64,000 nucleotides of DNA from Actinophytocola sp963729115. GTDB lineage: Bacteria; Actinomycetota; Actinomycetes; Mycobacteriales; Pseudonocardiaceae. A program made the translations under genes and the position numbers. Below the pieces are notes generated by a model. It had not been told where the DNA came from and ran no database searches. It worked only from the letters and a program-made list of their open reading frames with translations. The stretch spans positions 1,302,001 to 1,366,000 of the forward strand of contig CAVSMR010000003.1 in assembly GCA_963729115.1 (NCBI GenBank). The letters run 5' to 3'. Positions 17,406 through 24,967 of this stretch are shown here, piece after piece (the first letter of the stretch is position 1; each line of letters starts with the position of its first letter).

Positions 17406-17429
17406 GGCCGCAAGTGGGGCAGAAGGGGG
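17384..17429 (+). promoter_or_regulatory. MraZ-box array (10-bp phased GTGG repeats)
   Basis: GTGG occurs at 17384, 17394, 17404 and 17414, exactly 10 bp apart, with a degenerate fifth unit (AGGGG) at 17424. MraZ of other bacteria binds closely spaced direct TGGG-type repeats at this period upstream of its own gene. The array begins about 90 bp before the mraZ ATG and overlaps the likely promoter. Confidence 0.75.
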
Positions 17430-17472
17430 CCTCATGGCGGTCCTCCGGGACCGGTGGGGAGGTGAGTCGCCG

Positions 17473-17904
17473 ATGTTCCTCGGCACGCACACCCCGAAGT
17501 TGGACGACAAGGGGCGGCTCACGCTGCCTGCCAAGTTCCGAGACGCGCTCGCGGGCGGGCTGATGGTCACCAAGGGCCAGGACCACTGTCTATATGTGTT
17601 CCCACGCGCGGAGTTCGAGGAGATGGCACGCAAGGTGGCCGCGGCGCCCCTGACGAACGAGGCGGTTCGCGCCTACCAGCGGTACCTGTTCGCCGGCACT
17701 GACGAACAGCGACCCGACGGGCAGGGGCGGATCGCGATCGCACCGGAGCTCCGGCGCTATGCCGGGCTCACCAAGGAGTGCGTGGTCATCGGTGCGATCA
17801 CCCGCCTGGAGATCTGGGACGCGCAAGCGTGGCAGGTCTATTTGGACGAACACGAGGACAGCTACTCCCAGGCTGCTGAGGAAGTCCTCCCCGGGGTGTT
17901 CTGA
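17473..17904 (+). CDS. mraZ: Transcriptional regulator MraZ
   Basis: At 143 residues this has the usual family length, with two SpoVT/AbrB-like half domains. The opening MFLGTHTPKLDDKGRLTLPAKFR and the second repeat EQRPDGQGRIAIAPELRRYAGL carry the two conserved DxxGR signatures. A GGGGAGG ribosome site precedes the ATG at 17473; a longer in-frame start is possible but would include the binding array. It is the first gene of the dcw cluster and the likely repressor of its own promoter. A 7-bp hairpin (CCGGGGT/ACCCCGG) spans the stop codon. Confidence 0.96.
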   Translation: MFLGTHTPKLDDKGRLTLPAKFRDALAGGLMVTKGQDHCLYVFPRAEFEEMARKVAAAPLTNEAVRAYQRYLFAGTDEQRPDGQGRIAIAPELRRYAGLTKECVVIGAITRLEIWDAQAWQVYLDEHEDSYSQAAEEVLPGVF

Positions 17905-17923
17905 CCCCGGACGTCCCGGGTGG

Positions 17924-18024
17924 ACGCGGATGCCGTGAGGCCTCGGTCCGCTCGCTTTCGGTCCTGGTGCACCTTCCCCGGTGCCAGGGCCGACGAGCGG
18001 GCGGGGACCTGTCGGCATCCGCGT
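17924..18024 (+). ncRNA. Long structured leader hairpin before rsmH (possible mraW RNA motif)
   Basis: The 195-nt gap between mraZ and rsmH can fold into one long hairpin with four helices: a perfect 12-bp base (17924-17935 with 18013-18024, CGCGGATGCCG core), GGTCC with GGACC (17945-17949/18005-18009), GCTCG with CGAGC (17950-17954/17994-17998) and a tip CCTGG-CACC with GGTG-CCAGG (17963-17988). It ends 76 nt before the rsmH ATG. A conserved mraW RNA motif has been proposed upstream of this gene in actinobacteria; whether this copy belongs to it is untested. Confidence 0.5.
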
Positions 18025-18099
18025 GGGTCGGCTCTTCGGGAGGCCGGCCTTGTTGTCGTCGTGTCGTCGGGAGCTCGTTCGCGGGAGAGGGGGTGGACC

Positions 18100-19059
18100 A
18101 TGGCTGCCCATGTTCCGGTGTTGCTGGAGCGTGTGCTGGACCTGTTCGAGCCGGCGCTGCCCGGCGACTCCGCGGTGCTCGTCGACGCGACCGTCGGCCT
18201 CGGCGGGCACGCCGACGCGCTGCTGTCCGCCCATCCCGCGCTGACCCTGGTCGGCCTGGACCGCGATCCCGAGGCGCTCGCACGCTCCGGTGCGCGGCTG
18301 GCCCGCCACGGCGACCGGGTGCACCTGGTGCACGCCGTCTACGACGAACTGCCCGACGTGCTGGTCCGGCTCGGCTACCGCGCGACCGGTTCGGTCGACG
18401 GCGTGCTGATGGACCTCGGGGTGTCCTCGATGCAGCTCGACGAGGCCGACCGCGGCTTCGCCTACTCGCGGGACTCGCCGCTGGACATGCGGATGGACCC
18501 GACCGCGGAGCTGACCGCGGCCGAGGTGCTGAACACCTACCCGGCCGCGGAGCTCGCGCGGATCCTGCGCGAGTACGGCGAGGAGCGGTTCGCCCGGCGG
18601 ATCGCCGGCGCGATCGTCGCCGCGCGGGCGAAGGAGCCGTTCGCCAGCAGCGGGCGGCTGGTCGAGCTGCTCTACGACGCGGTGCCCGCGGCCAGCCGGC
18701 GCACCGGCGGGCACCCGGCCAAGCGGACGTTCCAGGCGCTGCGCATCGAGGTCAACGGCGAGCTGGACGTGCTGGGCCGGGCGGTGCCGGCGGCGCTCGC
18801 GGCGCTGCGGGTGGGCGGGCGGATCGTCGTCGAGGCCTACCAGTCGCTCGAGGACCGGCTGGTCAAGCGCGCGATGGCGGAGCTCGCGAAGTCGCGGACG
18901 CCGCCGGGGGTTCCGGTCGAGCTGCCGGGACACGGTCCGCAGCTGCGCCTGCTCACGCGGGGCGCGGAGATGGCGGACGAGCAGGAGAAGGAGCACAACC
19001 CGCGGGCGGCCTCGGTACGGCTGCGCGCGGCAGAGCGGATTCTGGAGGCGGCAGCATGA
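18100..19059 (+). CDS. rsmH: 16S rRNA (cytosine1402-N4)-methyltransferase
   Basis: The 319-residue enzyme methylates N4 of C1402 in the ribosomal P site. The opening HVPVLLERVLDLF, the SAM site DATVGLGGHADALL (residues 29-42), LMDLGVSSMQLDEADRGFAYS and the C-terminal TFQALRIEVNGEL are diagnostic. The ATG at 18100 has GAGAGGGGG upstream. An in-frame extension upstream would cross the leader hairpin and is not used. Its stop overlaps the ftsL start (ATGA). Confidence 0.97.
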   Translation: MAAHVPVLLERVLDLFEPALPGDSAVLVDATVGLGGHADALLSAHPALTLVGLDRDPEALARSGARLARHGDRVHLVHAVYDELPDVLVRLGYRATGSVDGVLMDLGVSSMQLDEADRGFAYSRDSPLDMRMDPTAELTAAEVLNTYPAAELARILREYGEERFARRIAGAIVAARAKEPFASSGRLVELLYDAVPAASRRTGGHPAKRTFQALRIEVNGELDVLGRAVPAALAALRVGGRIVVEAYQSLEDRLVKRAMAELAKSRTPPGVPVELPGHGPQLRLLTRGAEMADEQEKEHNPRAASVRLRAAERILEAAA

Positions 19060-19769
19060 CGGCACCGACTCGGACCAAGCCGACCCGCGCCGCGCGCGGG
19101 CGCTCCGACTCCACCCTGGAACGACGGCGGTCCGACACCGCCCTGGAACGGCGCCGGACGGCCCGGCTCGCCGCGGGCACGGTCACCGCGCCGGCGCCCG
19201 AGAAGCACGAGCCGTCCCCGGCCCGCCAGACGCGCGGCCGCTCGGCGGCGGCGCAGCGTGCCTACGCGCGGCGGGCGCAGCGGGAGGGCCGTCCCGTCGA
19301 GCGCGCCGCGCGGGCGGTGTCCGATGAGGACAGTTCGGCCGGGCGGGTGTCGTTCGTCATCCTGATCATCACGCTGCTGGTGGTCGGCGTGGCGGCGACG
19401 CTGTGGCTGTCCACGCAGGCGATCGCGGACTCGTACCGGCTGGAGGACGCGAAGCAGCAGGCCGACCAGCTCGCCGAGCGGGCCGACCAGCTGCAGCGCG
19501 ACGTGACGAAGGCGGAGTCGGCGTCCGCGCTGGCCGAGCGCGCGAAGGCGATGGGCATGGTCCCGGCCGGCGACCCGGCCCGGCTCGTGGTCAAGCCGAA
19601 CGGCCGGGTGGTCGTCGTGGGCGAGCCGACGCGGGCGGAGAAGCCGGCGCCACCGGCGCCGCCGGCCACCGAGAAGCCCGCCGACCGGCGGGCCCAGGCG
19701 CCGCGGGGCCAGGCGCCCGCCGGACAGGACGCACCACACCAGCCGGCGAACGGCCCGGGTGCCGGCTGA
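19056..19769 (+). CDS. ftsL: FtsL-like septal protein
   Basis: The 237 residues have the bitopic FtsL layout: a long basic cytoplasmic tail (about residues 1-90, with repeats of LERRRSDT), one transmembrane helix (about 93-115, VSFVILIITLLVVGVAATLWL) and an extracytoplasmic coiled coil (DAKQQADQLAERADQLQRDVTKAES). An Ala/Pro-rich C-terminal tail follows. The sequence itself is poorly conserved, so the name rests on topology and position between rsmH and ftsI. FtsL helps activate FtsW-FtsI at the septum. The last base of its stop is the first base of the ftsI ATG. Confidence 0.8.
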   Translation: MTAPTRTKPTRAARGRSDSTLERRRSDTALERRRTARLAAGTVTAPAPEKHEPSPARQTRGRSAAAQRAYARRAQREGRPVERAARAVSDEDSSAGRVSFVILIITLLVVGVAATLWLSTQAIADSYRLEDAKQQADQLAERADQLQRDVTKAESASALAERAKAMGMVPAGDPARLVVKPNGRVVVVGEPTRAEKPAPPAPPATEKPADRRAQAPRGQAPAGQDAPHQPANGPGAG

Positions 19770-22444
19770 TGGCACCACCCTCCGGGCGGCCACCCCGCGA
19801 ACCGGACGACTCCGGCCGGGCCCGCGGGTGGCCGGCCGTACCCGGACGCCGCGCGACCCCCGGCTCCCCGCGAGCCGGGGGTCCGCGGACCAACGCCGAC
19901 CGGGCCGCGAAACCCCGCGGCACGGACGGCGCGTCGCGTGCGGGGGAGGGTGATCGATCGGCGAAGGCGCGGGGCGGCCAGGCCGCGAAACCACGCGGTG
20001 GCACGGATGGCGGCCGGGCTGGCGCGCCGGGTGCCGGGGACGGTGACCGGTCGGCGAAGGCGCGAGGCGACCGGGCCGCGAAATCACGCGGCACGGATGG
20101 CGGCCGGGCCGGCGCGCCGCGTGCCGGGGATGGTGACCGATCGGCGAAGTCGCGGGGCGGCCAGCCCGCGAAGCGGCGCGGGCGGCCCAGCCTGTTCGGG
20201 CCCGGGGGCGTGTTCGACTCGGGCGACGCCCGTGCCCCGCACGGTGGCACCCCGCGCGACCCCGGTGGCATCCCGCGTGGCGGCCGCTCCCGGTTCGGGG
20301 CCAGCGGCGACCCGGACCGGAAGCCGCCGGCCTCGGACCGGAAGCCGCCGGCGCCGGCCCGAAAGGCCGCCCCCAGGAACGCGCCGGAGCTGCCGCCGTG
20401 GCGGGAAGCCCTGCGCCGCAAGGCCACCGACCGCGAGCCCCCACCCTGGCTGGCGAGCGAGCGGCCCGAACCGCGTCGCCCGGTACCGCGGGGTGCCGGC
20501 GGGCGCAGCAACGCGGCCAGCTCGCACCGCAGCTCCCGCCCGACCCAGCACCCCCCGGTCGCGAAGCGCCGTGCCTCGACCGGGCCGCGCAGCCTCGTCC
20601 GCAAGCCCGGCGGCAACCACCACGTCCGCGTCGTCTCCGTGCGGTTCCTGCTCATCGCCGCGCTCGTGGCCGCGGGGATGAAGCTCATCCAGGTCCAGGG
20701 CTTCGAAGCGGAGGCCCTCGCCGCGAAGGCCGAGCAGCAGCGCACGACCGAGATCGACATCCCGGCCACCCGTGGGTCCATTGTGGACCGGAACGGGGTG
20801 CAGCTCGCGTTCAGCGTCGAGTCGCGCATGCTCGCGTTCCAGCCCCGCGCGGTCCGCGCGGACATCGCCGACTACAACAGCGCTCACCCCGACGCGAAGC
20901 TCGACTTCGACGAGCGCACCGCGGAGATCGCCCGCACGATCCACCGGCGGATCGGCGACCGTGCGCCCGAGGCGGACCTGCAGGCGAAGCTGCGCCGTCC
21001 GGACTCGTTCGTCTACCTCGTGGACAAGGTCGAGCCGGCCGTCGCGCGCGACCTCCAGGCCCTGTTCCCCGAGCTCATCACCGAGTACCGCGCCACCCGC
21101 GAGTACCCCGGCGGCTCGCTCGCGTCCAACCTCGTCGGCGTCGCCAACTGGCGCACCGACGACCCGGACCCCGAGAAGCAGAGCCTGCACGGCCTGTCGG
21201 GTCTGGAGAACCAGCGCGACAACGAGCTCGCCGGCACGCCCGGCCGCCAGGTGGTGGACACCGAGGAGGGCAGCCGGAGCGTCGTCATCCCCGGCACCGA
21301 GCGCGACCTCGTGCCGGCCACCGACGGCTCGGACGTCGAGCTGACCATCGACGCCGACCTGCAGTACCACCTGCAGCAGTCGCTGGCCGGCTACATCGGG
21401 AAGAGCCAGGCCAAGAACGCGAGCGCGGTCGTGCTCGACGCGCACACCGGCGAGGTGTACGCGATGGCCAACGACAAGAGCTTCGACCCGACCGCGGTGA
21501 ACGGCCTCGACCTCAAGACCATGGGCAACGCGGCGGTGTCCACGCCCTACGAGCCGGGTTCGGTGAACAAGATGGTCACCGCGCTGTGCACGATCCAGGA
21601 GCACATCTCCGGCCCCGCCGACGCGCACACGGTCCCCGACTGGATCAGCGTCGCCGATCGCACCGTGCACGACGCGTGGAGCCACCCGACGATGCGGTTC
21701 ACCACGACGGGCATCTTCGCCAAGTCGTCCAACGTGGGCACGCTGCAGCTCGCCCGGCAGTGCGGCCCGGACCGGTTCTCCAAGCTGCTGCGCGATCTCG
21801 GCCTCGGCAAGCGCACGGGTGTCGGCCTCCCCGGCGAGAGTCCCGGGCGGGTCCCGCCGCGCGGCCAGTGGTCCGGCTCGACGTTCGGCAACCTGCCGAT
21901 CGGGCAGGGCCTGTCGATGACCGTGCTGCAGATGGCCGCGATGTACCAGACGATCGCCAACGACGGCGTCCGCGTGCCGCCGCGGATCGTCCGGGCGAGG
22001 ATCGCCCCGGACGGCACGCGCATCGCCGAGCCGAAGCCGAAGCCGGTGCGAGTGGTCGGCACGGACACCGCGCGCACCGTGCGGAACATGCTGCGCGCGG
22101 TCGTGCAGGACGGCGACGGGTTGGACAACGGCACGGGACCGGCGGCCGCGCTGACCGGCTACCAGGTCTCCGGCAAGACCGGCACGGCCCAGCAGATCGA
22201 CCCGGTGACCAAGCGCTACTCGCAGGAGGAGTACTGGATCACGTTCGCCGGCATCCTGCCGGCGGACAACCCGCGGTTCGTCGTGGGGATCGTGCTCGAC
22301 CGGCCGAACTACTCCGGTGGGCCGCAGGAGTCCCGCTCGGCCGCACCGCTGTTCCACGACATCGCCTCCTACCTCGCGCAGCGCTACAACATCCCGCTGT
22401 CGAAGAAGCAGAGCCCGGTCGTGCCGCTGGTGCTGGACCAGTAA
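19769..22444 (+). CDS. ftsI: Septal transpeptidase FtsI/PBP3 with a very long repetitive cytoplasmic tail
   Basis: A class B penicillin-binding protein that cross-links septal peptidoglycan, 891 residues long. Mycobacterial PbpB has about 680. The extra length is an N-terminal cytoplasmic tail of about 290 residues, rich in Arg, Gly, Pro and Ala, with a 30-31-residue repeat. The single transmembrane helix follows at about 291-310, then the dimerisation domain (TRGSIVDRNGVQLA) and the transpeptidase domain with S598-x-x-K601 (YEPGSVNK), SSN at 653-655 and KTG at 803-805. All catalytic motifs are intact. The ATG at 19769 overlaps the ftsL stop by 1 nt, which supports translation of the long tail. 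Confidence 0.95.
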   Translation: MAPPSGRPPREPDDSGRARGWPAVPGRRATPGSPRAGGPRTNADRAAKPRGTDGASRAGEGDRSAKARGGQAAKPRGGTDGGRAGAPGAGDGDRSAKARGDRAAKSRGTDGGRAGAPRAGDGDRSAKSRGGQPAKRRGRPSLFGPGGVFDSGDARAPHGGTPRDPGGIPRGGRSRFGASGDPDRKPPASDRKPPAPARKAAPRNAPELPPWREALRRKATDREPPPWLASERPEPRRPVPRGAGGRSNAASSHRSSRPTQHPPVAKRRASTGPRSLVRKPGGNHHVRVVSVRFLLIAALVAAGMKLIQVQGFEAEALAAKAEQQRTTEIDIPATRGSIVDRNGVQLAFSVESRMLAFQPRAVRADIADYNSAHPDAKLDFDERTAEIARTIHRRIGDRAPEADLQAKLRRPDSFVYLVDKVEPAVARDLQALFPELITEYRATREYPGGSLASNLVGVANWRTDDPDPEKQSLHGLSGLENQRDNELAGTPGRQVVDTEEGSRSVVIPGTERDLVPATDGSDVELTIDADLQYHLQQSLAGYIGKSQAKNASAVVLDAHTGEVYAMANDKSFDPTAVNGLDLKTMGNAAVSTPYEPGSVNKMVTALCTIQEHISGPADAHTVPDWISVADRTVHDAWSHPTMRFTTTGIFAKSSNVGTLQLARQCGPDRFSKLLRDLGLGKRTGVGLPGESPGRVPPRGQWSGSTFGNLPIGQGLSMTVLQMAAMYQTIANDGVRVPPRIVRARIAPDGTRIAEPKPKPVRVVGTDTARTVRNMLRAVVQDGDGLDNGTGPAAALTGYQVSGKTGTAQQIDPVTKRYSQEEYWITFAGILPADNPRFVVGIVLDRPNYSGGPQESRSAAPLFHDIASYLAQRYNIPLSKKQSPVVPLVLDQ
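19952..20183 (+). repeat. Tandem 90-93-bp repeats coding the FtsI tail
   Basis: Units begin at 19952, 20045 and 20135 (93 and 90 bp apart; FtsI residues 62-92, 93-122 and 123-138). Each starts DRSAK and continues through a KxRG and a TDGGRAGAP segment, with the third unit cut short. A diverged unit (DRAAKPRGTDGASRAGEG) precedes them at residues 44-61. The DNA units are close to 90% identical. Confidence 0.8.
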
Positions 22445-22474
22445 CTGTCGGTGGGTCCTCCTACCCTGAGCGCC

Positions 22475-24088
22475 ATGACGACCGCCTGGTTCACCGAGGA
22501 CGACCTGCACGAGGCCGCGGGCGGTCAGTCGTTCCAGCGCGGGCGCGACTACGTGGGCGTGGTGGCCGACGTGGCGCCGACCGCGCTCGGCGTGCGGGCC
22601 GCGGTCCGGGGGCTGGACACCTACCAGGTATGGCTCGGCCGCGACGGCGAGCGGGTGGTGGGGGAGTGCAGCTGCCCGTTCGGCGCGGACGGCAACTTCT
22701 GCAAGCACTGCGTGGCGGTGGGGCTCGTGCTCCTCGCCGAGGGTCCGGGGCCGGCCGCGCCCGAGGTCGACCTCGCCGGCTACCTGCGCACGCTCGACCC
22801 GCGGGAGCTCGTCGAGCTGGTGCTGGAGCAGGCCGGCCGCGACCCGGCGCTGTACCGGCGGCTCTCCCTGCGGGCCGGTTCGACCGGGGCGCCGCAGGTG
22901 GCGGTGCTGCGCCGGCAGCTGGACGAGGCGCTGCGCGTCCGCGGTTACCTCGACGACCGGGCGACCCGCGACTACGCCCGGCGGGCCCGCGAGGTGCTGG
23001 ACACGATCGACGAGCTGATCACGACCGGGCACGCGTCCGAGGCGCGCCCGCTGGCCCGCTCGGCGGTCGAGGGCATCACCGCGGCGATGCCCACCGTGGA
23101 CGACGCGGCCGGCGCGGTGACCGGCCTCTACCGGCGCGCGCTGTGGCTGTACGCCCGGGCGTGCGCCACGGCCCGGCCCAACCCGGCGCGGCTCGCCGAG
23201 TGGCTGTTCCGCCAGCGGCTGGCCGGTCCGGGCTGGCCGGTGGTCGAGCTGGCCGACTTCGCCGAGACGCTGGGGGAGGCGGGCCTGTCGGTGTACCGGA
23301 CGCTGCTGCGCGAGGCGTGCGCGGCGCCGGCGGCGGACCAGGTCGTGCTGCTGCGGGCCATGCGCGAACAGCTGGCCATTGTGGACGGTGACCTGGACGC
23401 GCGGGTCGACATCCTCGCCGAGAACGTGCCGAACCCGAAGGCGTTCCTGGACATCGTGGCGGTGCTGCGCGAGGCGGGTGAGCTCGCCGGCGCGATCCGG
23501 TGGGCCGAGCGCGGCGCGGAGGAGACCGGCGACCCGCGGCTGGCGGACGTGCTCGTTCAGTCCTATGTGGAGGACGACCGGCCGGCGGCGGCGGTCGCCC
23601 TGCGCGAGTCGGCGCTGCGCGCGGCGACCACCCGGCACGCGTACGCGAACCTGCGGGCCACCGCGACCCTGGCCGGCCGCTGGCCCGGAGTCCGGGAGGC
23701 GGCGCTGGACCTGCTGCGGGCGGCCGCGGAGGAGTCCGGCGCCGACGATCTGGCCGGGGCGCTGCTCGACGACGGCGAGCCGCACGAGGCGTGGCTGGCG
23801 GCGGAGAAGCACGGCTGCGGGGAGCGCGCGTGGCTGGAGGTGGCTCGCGTCCACGGCGCGGACCACCCCGCGGACGTCCTGCCCGGCTTCCGCGAGGCGG
23901 TCCACCGCTGCCTGGCCCGCACGGGCCGCGACGCGTCCCGGGAGGTGGCCGTGCTCCTGGAGGAGCTGCGCGCCCTGTCCACCCGCTGCGGCGAGGAGGC
24001 GGCGTTCGGCGCGTTGGTTACCTGGCTGCGCGAGCGGTACCAGCGCCGCCCCACCCTGCTGGCCGAGCTGGACCGCCGCGGCCTGTGA
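22475..24088 (+). CDS. SWIM zinc-finger protein with helical repeats
   Basis: The 537 residues begin with a small domain ending in a SWIM zinc finger, C65-x-C67 and C76-x-H78 (ECSCPFGADGNFCKHC). The remainder is an alpha-helical, Ala/Leu/Arg-rich solenoid (TPR/HEAT-like). SWIM fingers bind DNA or proteins, and the partner here is unknown. It starts 30 nt after ftsI and reads in the same direction, so it may be cotranscribed, but it has no established role in cell division. Confidence 0.85.
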   Translation: MTTAWFTEDDLHEAAGGQSFQRGRDYVGVVADVAPTALGVRAAVRGLDTYQVWLGRDGERVVGECSCPFGADGNFCKHCVAVGLVLLAEGPGPAAPEVDLAGYLRTLDPRELVELVLEQAGRDPALYRRLSLRAGSTGAPQVAVLRRQLDEALRVRGYLDDRATRDYARRAREVLDTIDELITTGHASEARPLARSAVEGITAAMPTVDDAAGAVTGLYRRALWLYARACATARPNPARLAEWLFRQRLAGPGWPVVELADFAETLGEAGLSVYRTLLREACAAPAADQVVLLRAMREQLAIVDGDLDARVDILAENVPNPKAFLDIVAVLREAGELAGAIRWAERGAEETGDPRLADVLVQSYVEDDRPAAAVALRESALRAATTRHAYANLRATATLAGRWPGVREAALDLLRAAAEESGADDLAGALLDDGEPHEAWLAAEKHGCGERAWLEVARVHGADHPADVLPGFREAVHRCLARTGRDASREVAVLLEELRALSTRCGEEAAFGALVTWLRERYQRRPTLLAELDRRGL

Positions 24089-24105
24089 TCGCGGGCATAC
24101 TTGCC

Positions 24106-24780
24106 ATGGTGAGCATCCAGCCGACCGGCCAGTTCCCGCCCGCGCCGCAGCACGACGACGACGGATCGCTCGCGAGCCCGCTGGGCCGCGCCGCCTCGCT
24201 GATGGTCGCGATCCTGGCGGTGCTGTGGATCGTCGAGCTGGTCAACGCGGCCACCGGGCGCGACCTGGCGCAATGGGGTGGCATCCGACCGCGGGACGTC
24301 GGCAGCCTGACCGACATCGTCACGGCGCCGTTCCTGCACGGGAACGTCGCGCACCTGGCCGGTAACGCGGTGGCGCTGTTCAGCCTCGGCTTCATCGCGG
24401 CGGTGCCGAGCATCAAGAGGTTCCTGCTGATGACCCTGATCGTGGTCGTCGTCGGCGGGCTCGGCGTCTGGTTGTTCTCGCCGTCGAACACCGTGTCGAT
24501 CGGTGCCAGCGGCGTGGTGTTCGGCTACTTCGGCTACCTGCTCCTGCGCGGCTTCGTGGACCGCCGGCCGGTGGACGTCGTGGTCTCGATCGGTATCGCG
24601 CTCGCCTACGCGTACCCGATGTGGAGCTCGATCGGCTTCGGCGTCACGAACATCTCGTGGCAGGGCCACCTGTCCGGACTGGTCGGCGGCATGCTGGCGG
24701 CAGTCCTGCTACGCCAGCCGCGCCCGAAGACCAAACCAACAGACACGAACCCCCTACCAACCCTGCCCCCAACCAACTAG
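24106..24780 (+). CDS. Rhomboid-family intramembrane serine protease
   Basis: The 224-residue membrane protein has six predicted helices. The catalytic dyad is S135 in IGASGVVFG and H188 in WQGHLSG. H79/N80 (FLHGNVAHLAGN) supplies the conserved HxxxN region of helix 2. Rhomboids cut transmembrane helices of other membrane proteins. It starts 17 nt after the SWIM gene. The C-terminal tail is short and Thr/Pro-rich. It sits in the dcw cluster between ftsI and murE, but the substrate is unknown. Confidence 0.9.
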   Translation: MVSIQPTGQFPPAPQHDDDGSLASPLGRAASLMVAILAVLWIVELVNAATGRDLAQWGGIRPRDVGSLTDIVTAPFLHGNVAHLAGNAVALFSLGFIAAVPSIKRFLLMTLIVVVVGGLGVWLFSPSNTVSIGASGVVFGYFGYLLLRGFVDRRPVDVVVSIGIALAYAYPMWSSIGFGVTNISWQGHLSGLVGGMLAAVLLRQPRPKTKPTDTNPLPTLPPTN

Positions 24781-24819
24781 CCACCCAGCGAACCAGCCAA
24801 CAGAACCTCAGGGGACGGA

Positions 24820-24915
24820 ACCTCAGGGGACCGTGACGGCACCCAGCCACGATCAACTCGGATATCCGCATCCTCCGCTGGTACGCGACTAACACATAAA
24901 AGTTCGGGGAGGCGG
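24820..24915 (+). repeat. Dispersed ~97-bp intergenic repeat, copy 2
   Basis: The sequence from ACCTCAGGGGACCGTGACGG to GGGGAGGCGGA parallels 6468-6564 over its full length in the same orientation, with few mismatches in the left half. An extra partial unit (AACCTCAGGGGACGG) precedes it at 24804-24818, so the left edge is duplicated. It lies directly upstream of the murE promoter. Confidence 0.65.
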
Positions 24916-24931
24916 ACTGGGCGGGCGGGCC

Positions 24932-24959
24932 TTGATCGCCCTCCGTGCGCAGGTAACCT
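24932..24959 (+). promoter_or_regulatory. Candidate murE promoter
   Basis: TTGATC (24932-24937) and TAACCT (24954-24959), spacing 16 nt, precede the GTG at 24968 by 8 nt, so the murE message may be leaderless. This also explains why the in-frame TTG at 24932 should not be taken as the start. It would give the mur genes a promoter of their own downstream of the rhomboid gene. Confidence 0.45.
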
Positions 24960-24967
24960 TCCGCGAC

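Noticed and set aside
20084..23905. A 1273-residue reverse-strand frame opposite ftsI and the SWIM gene
   Set aside because: It is Arg/His/Gly-rich with no domain and is a shadow of high third-base GC in the forward genes.
24932..24967. TTG at 24932 as the murE start
   Set aside because: It coincides with a -35 box, lacks a ribosome site, and adds 12 residues not expected in MurE.
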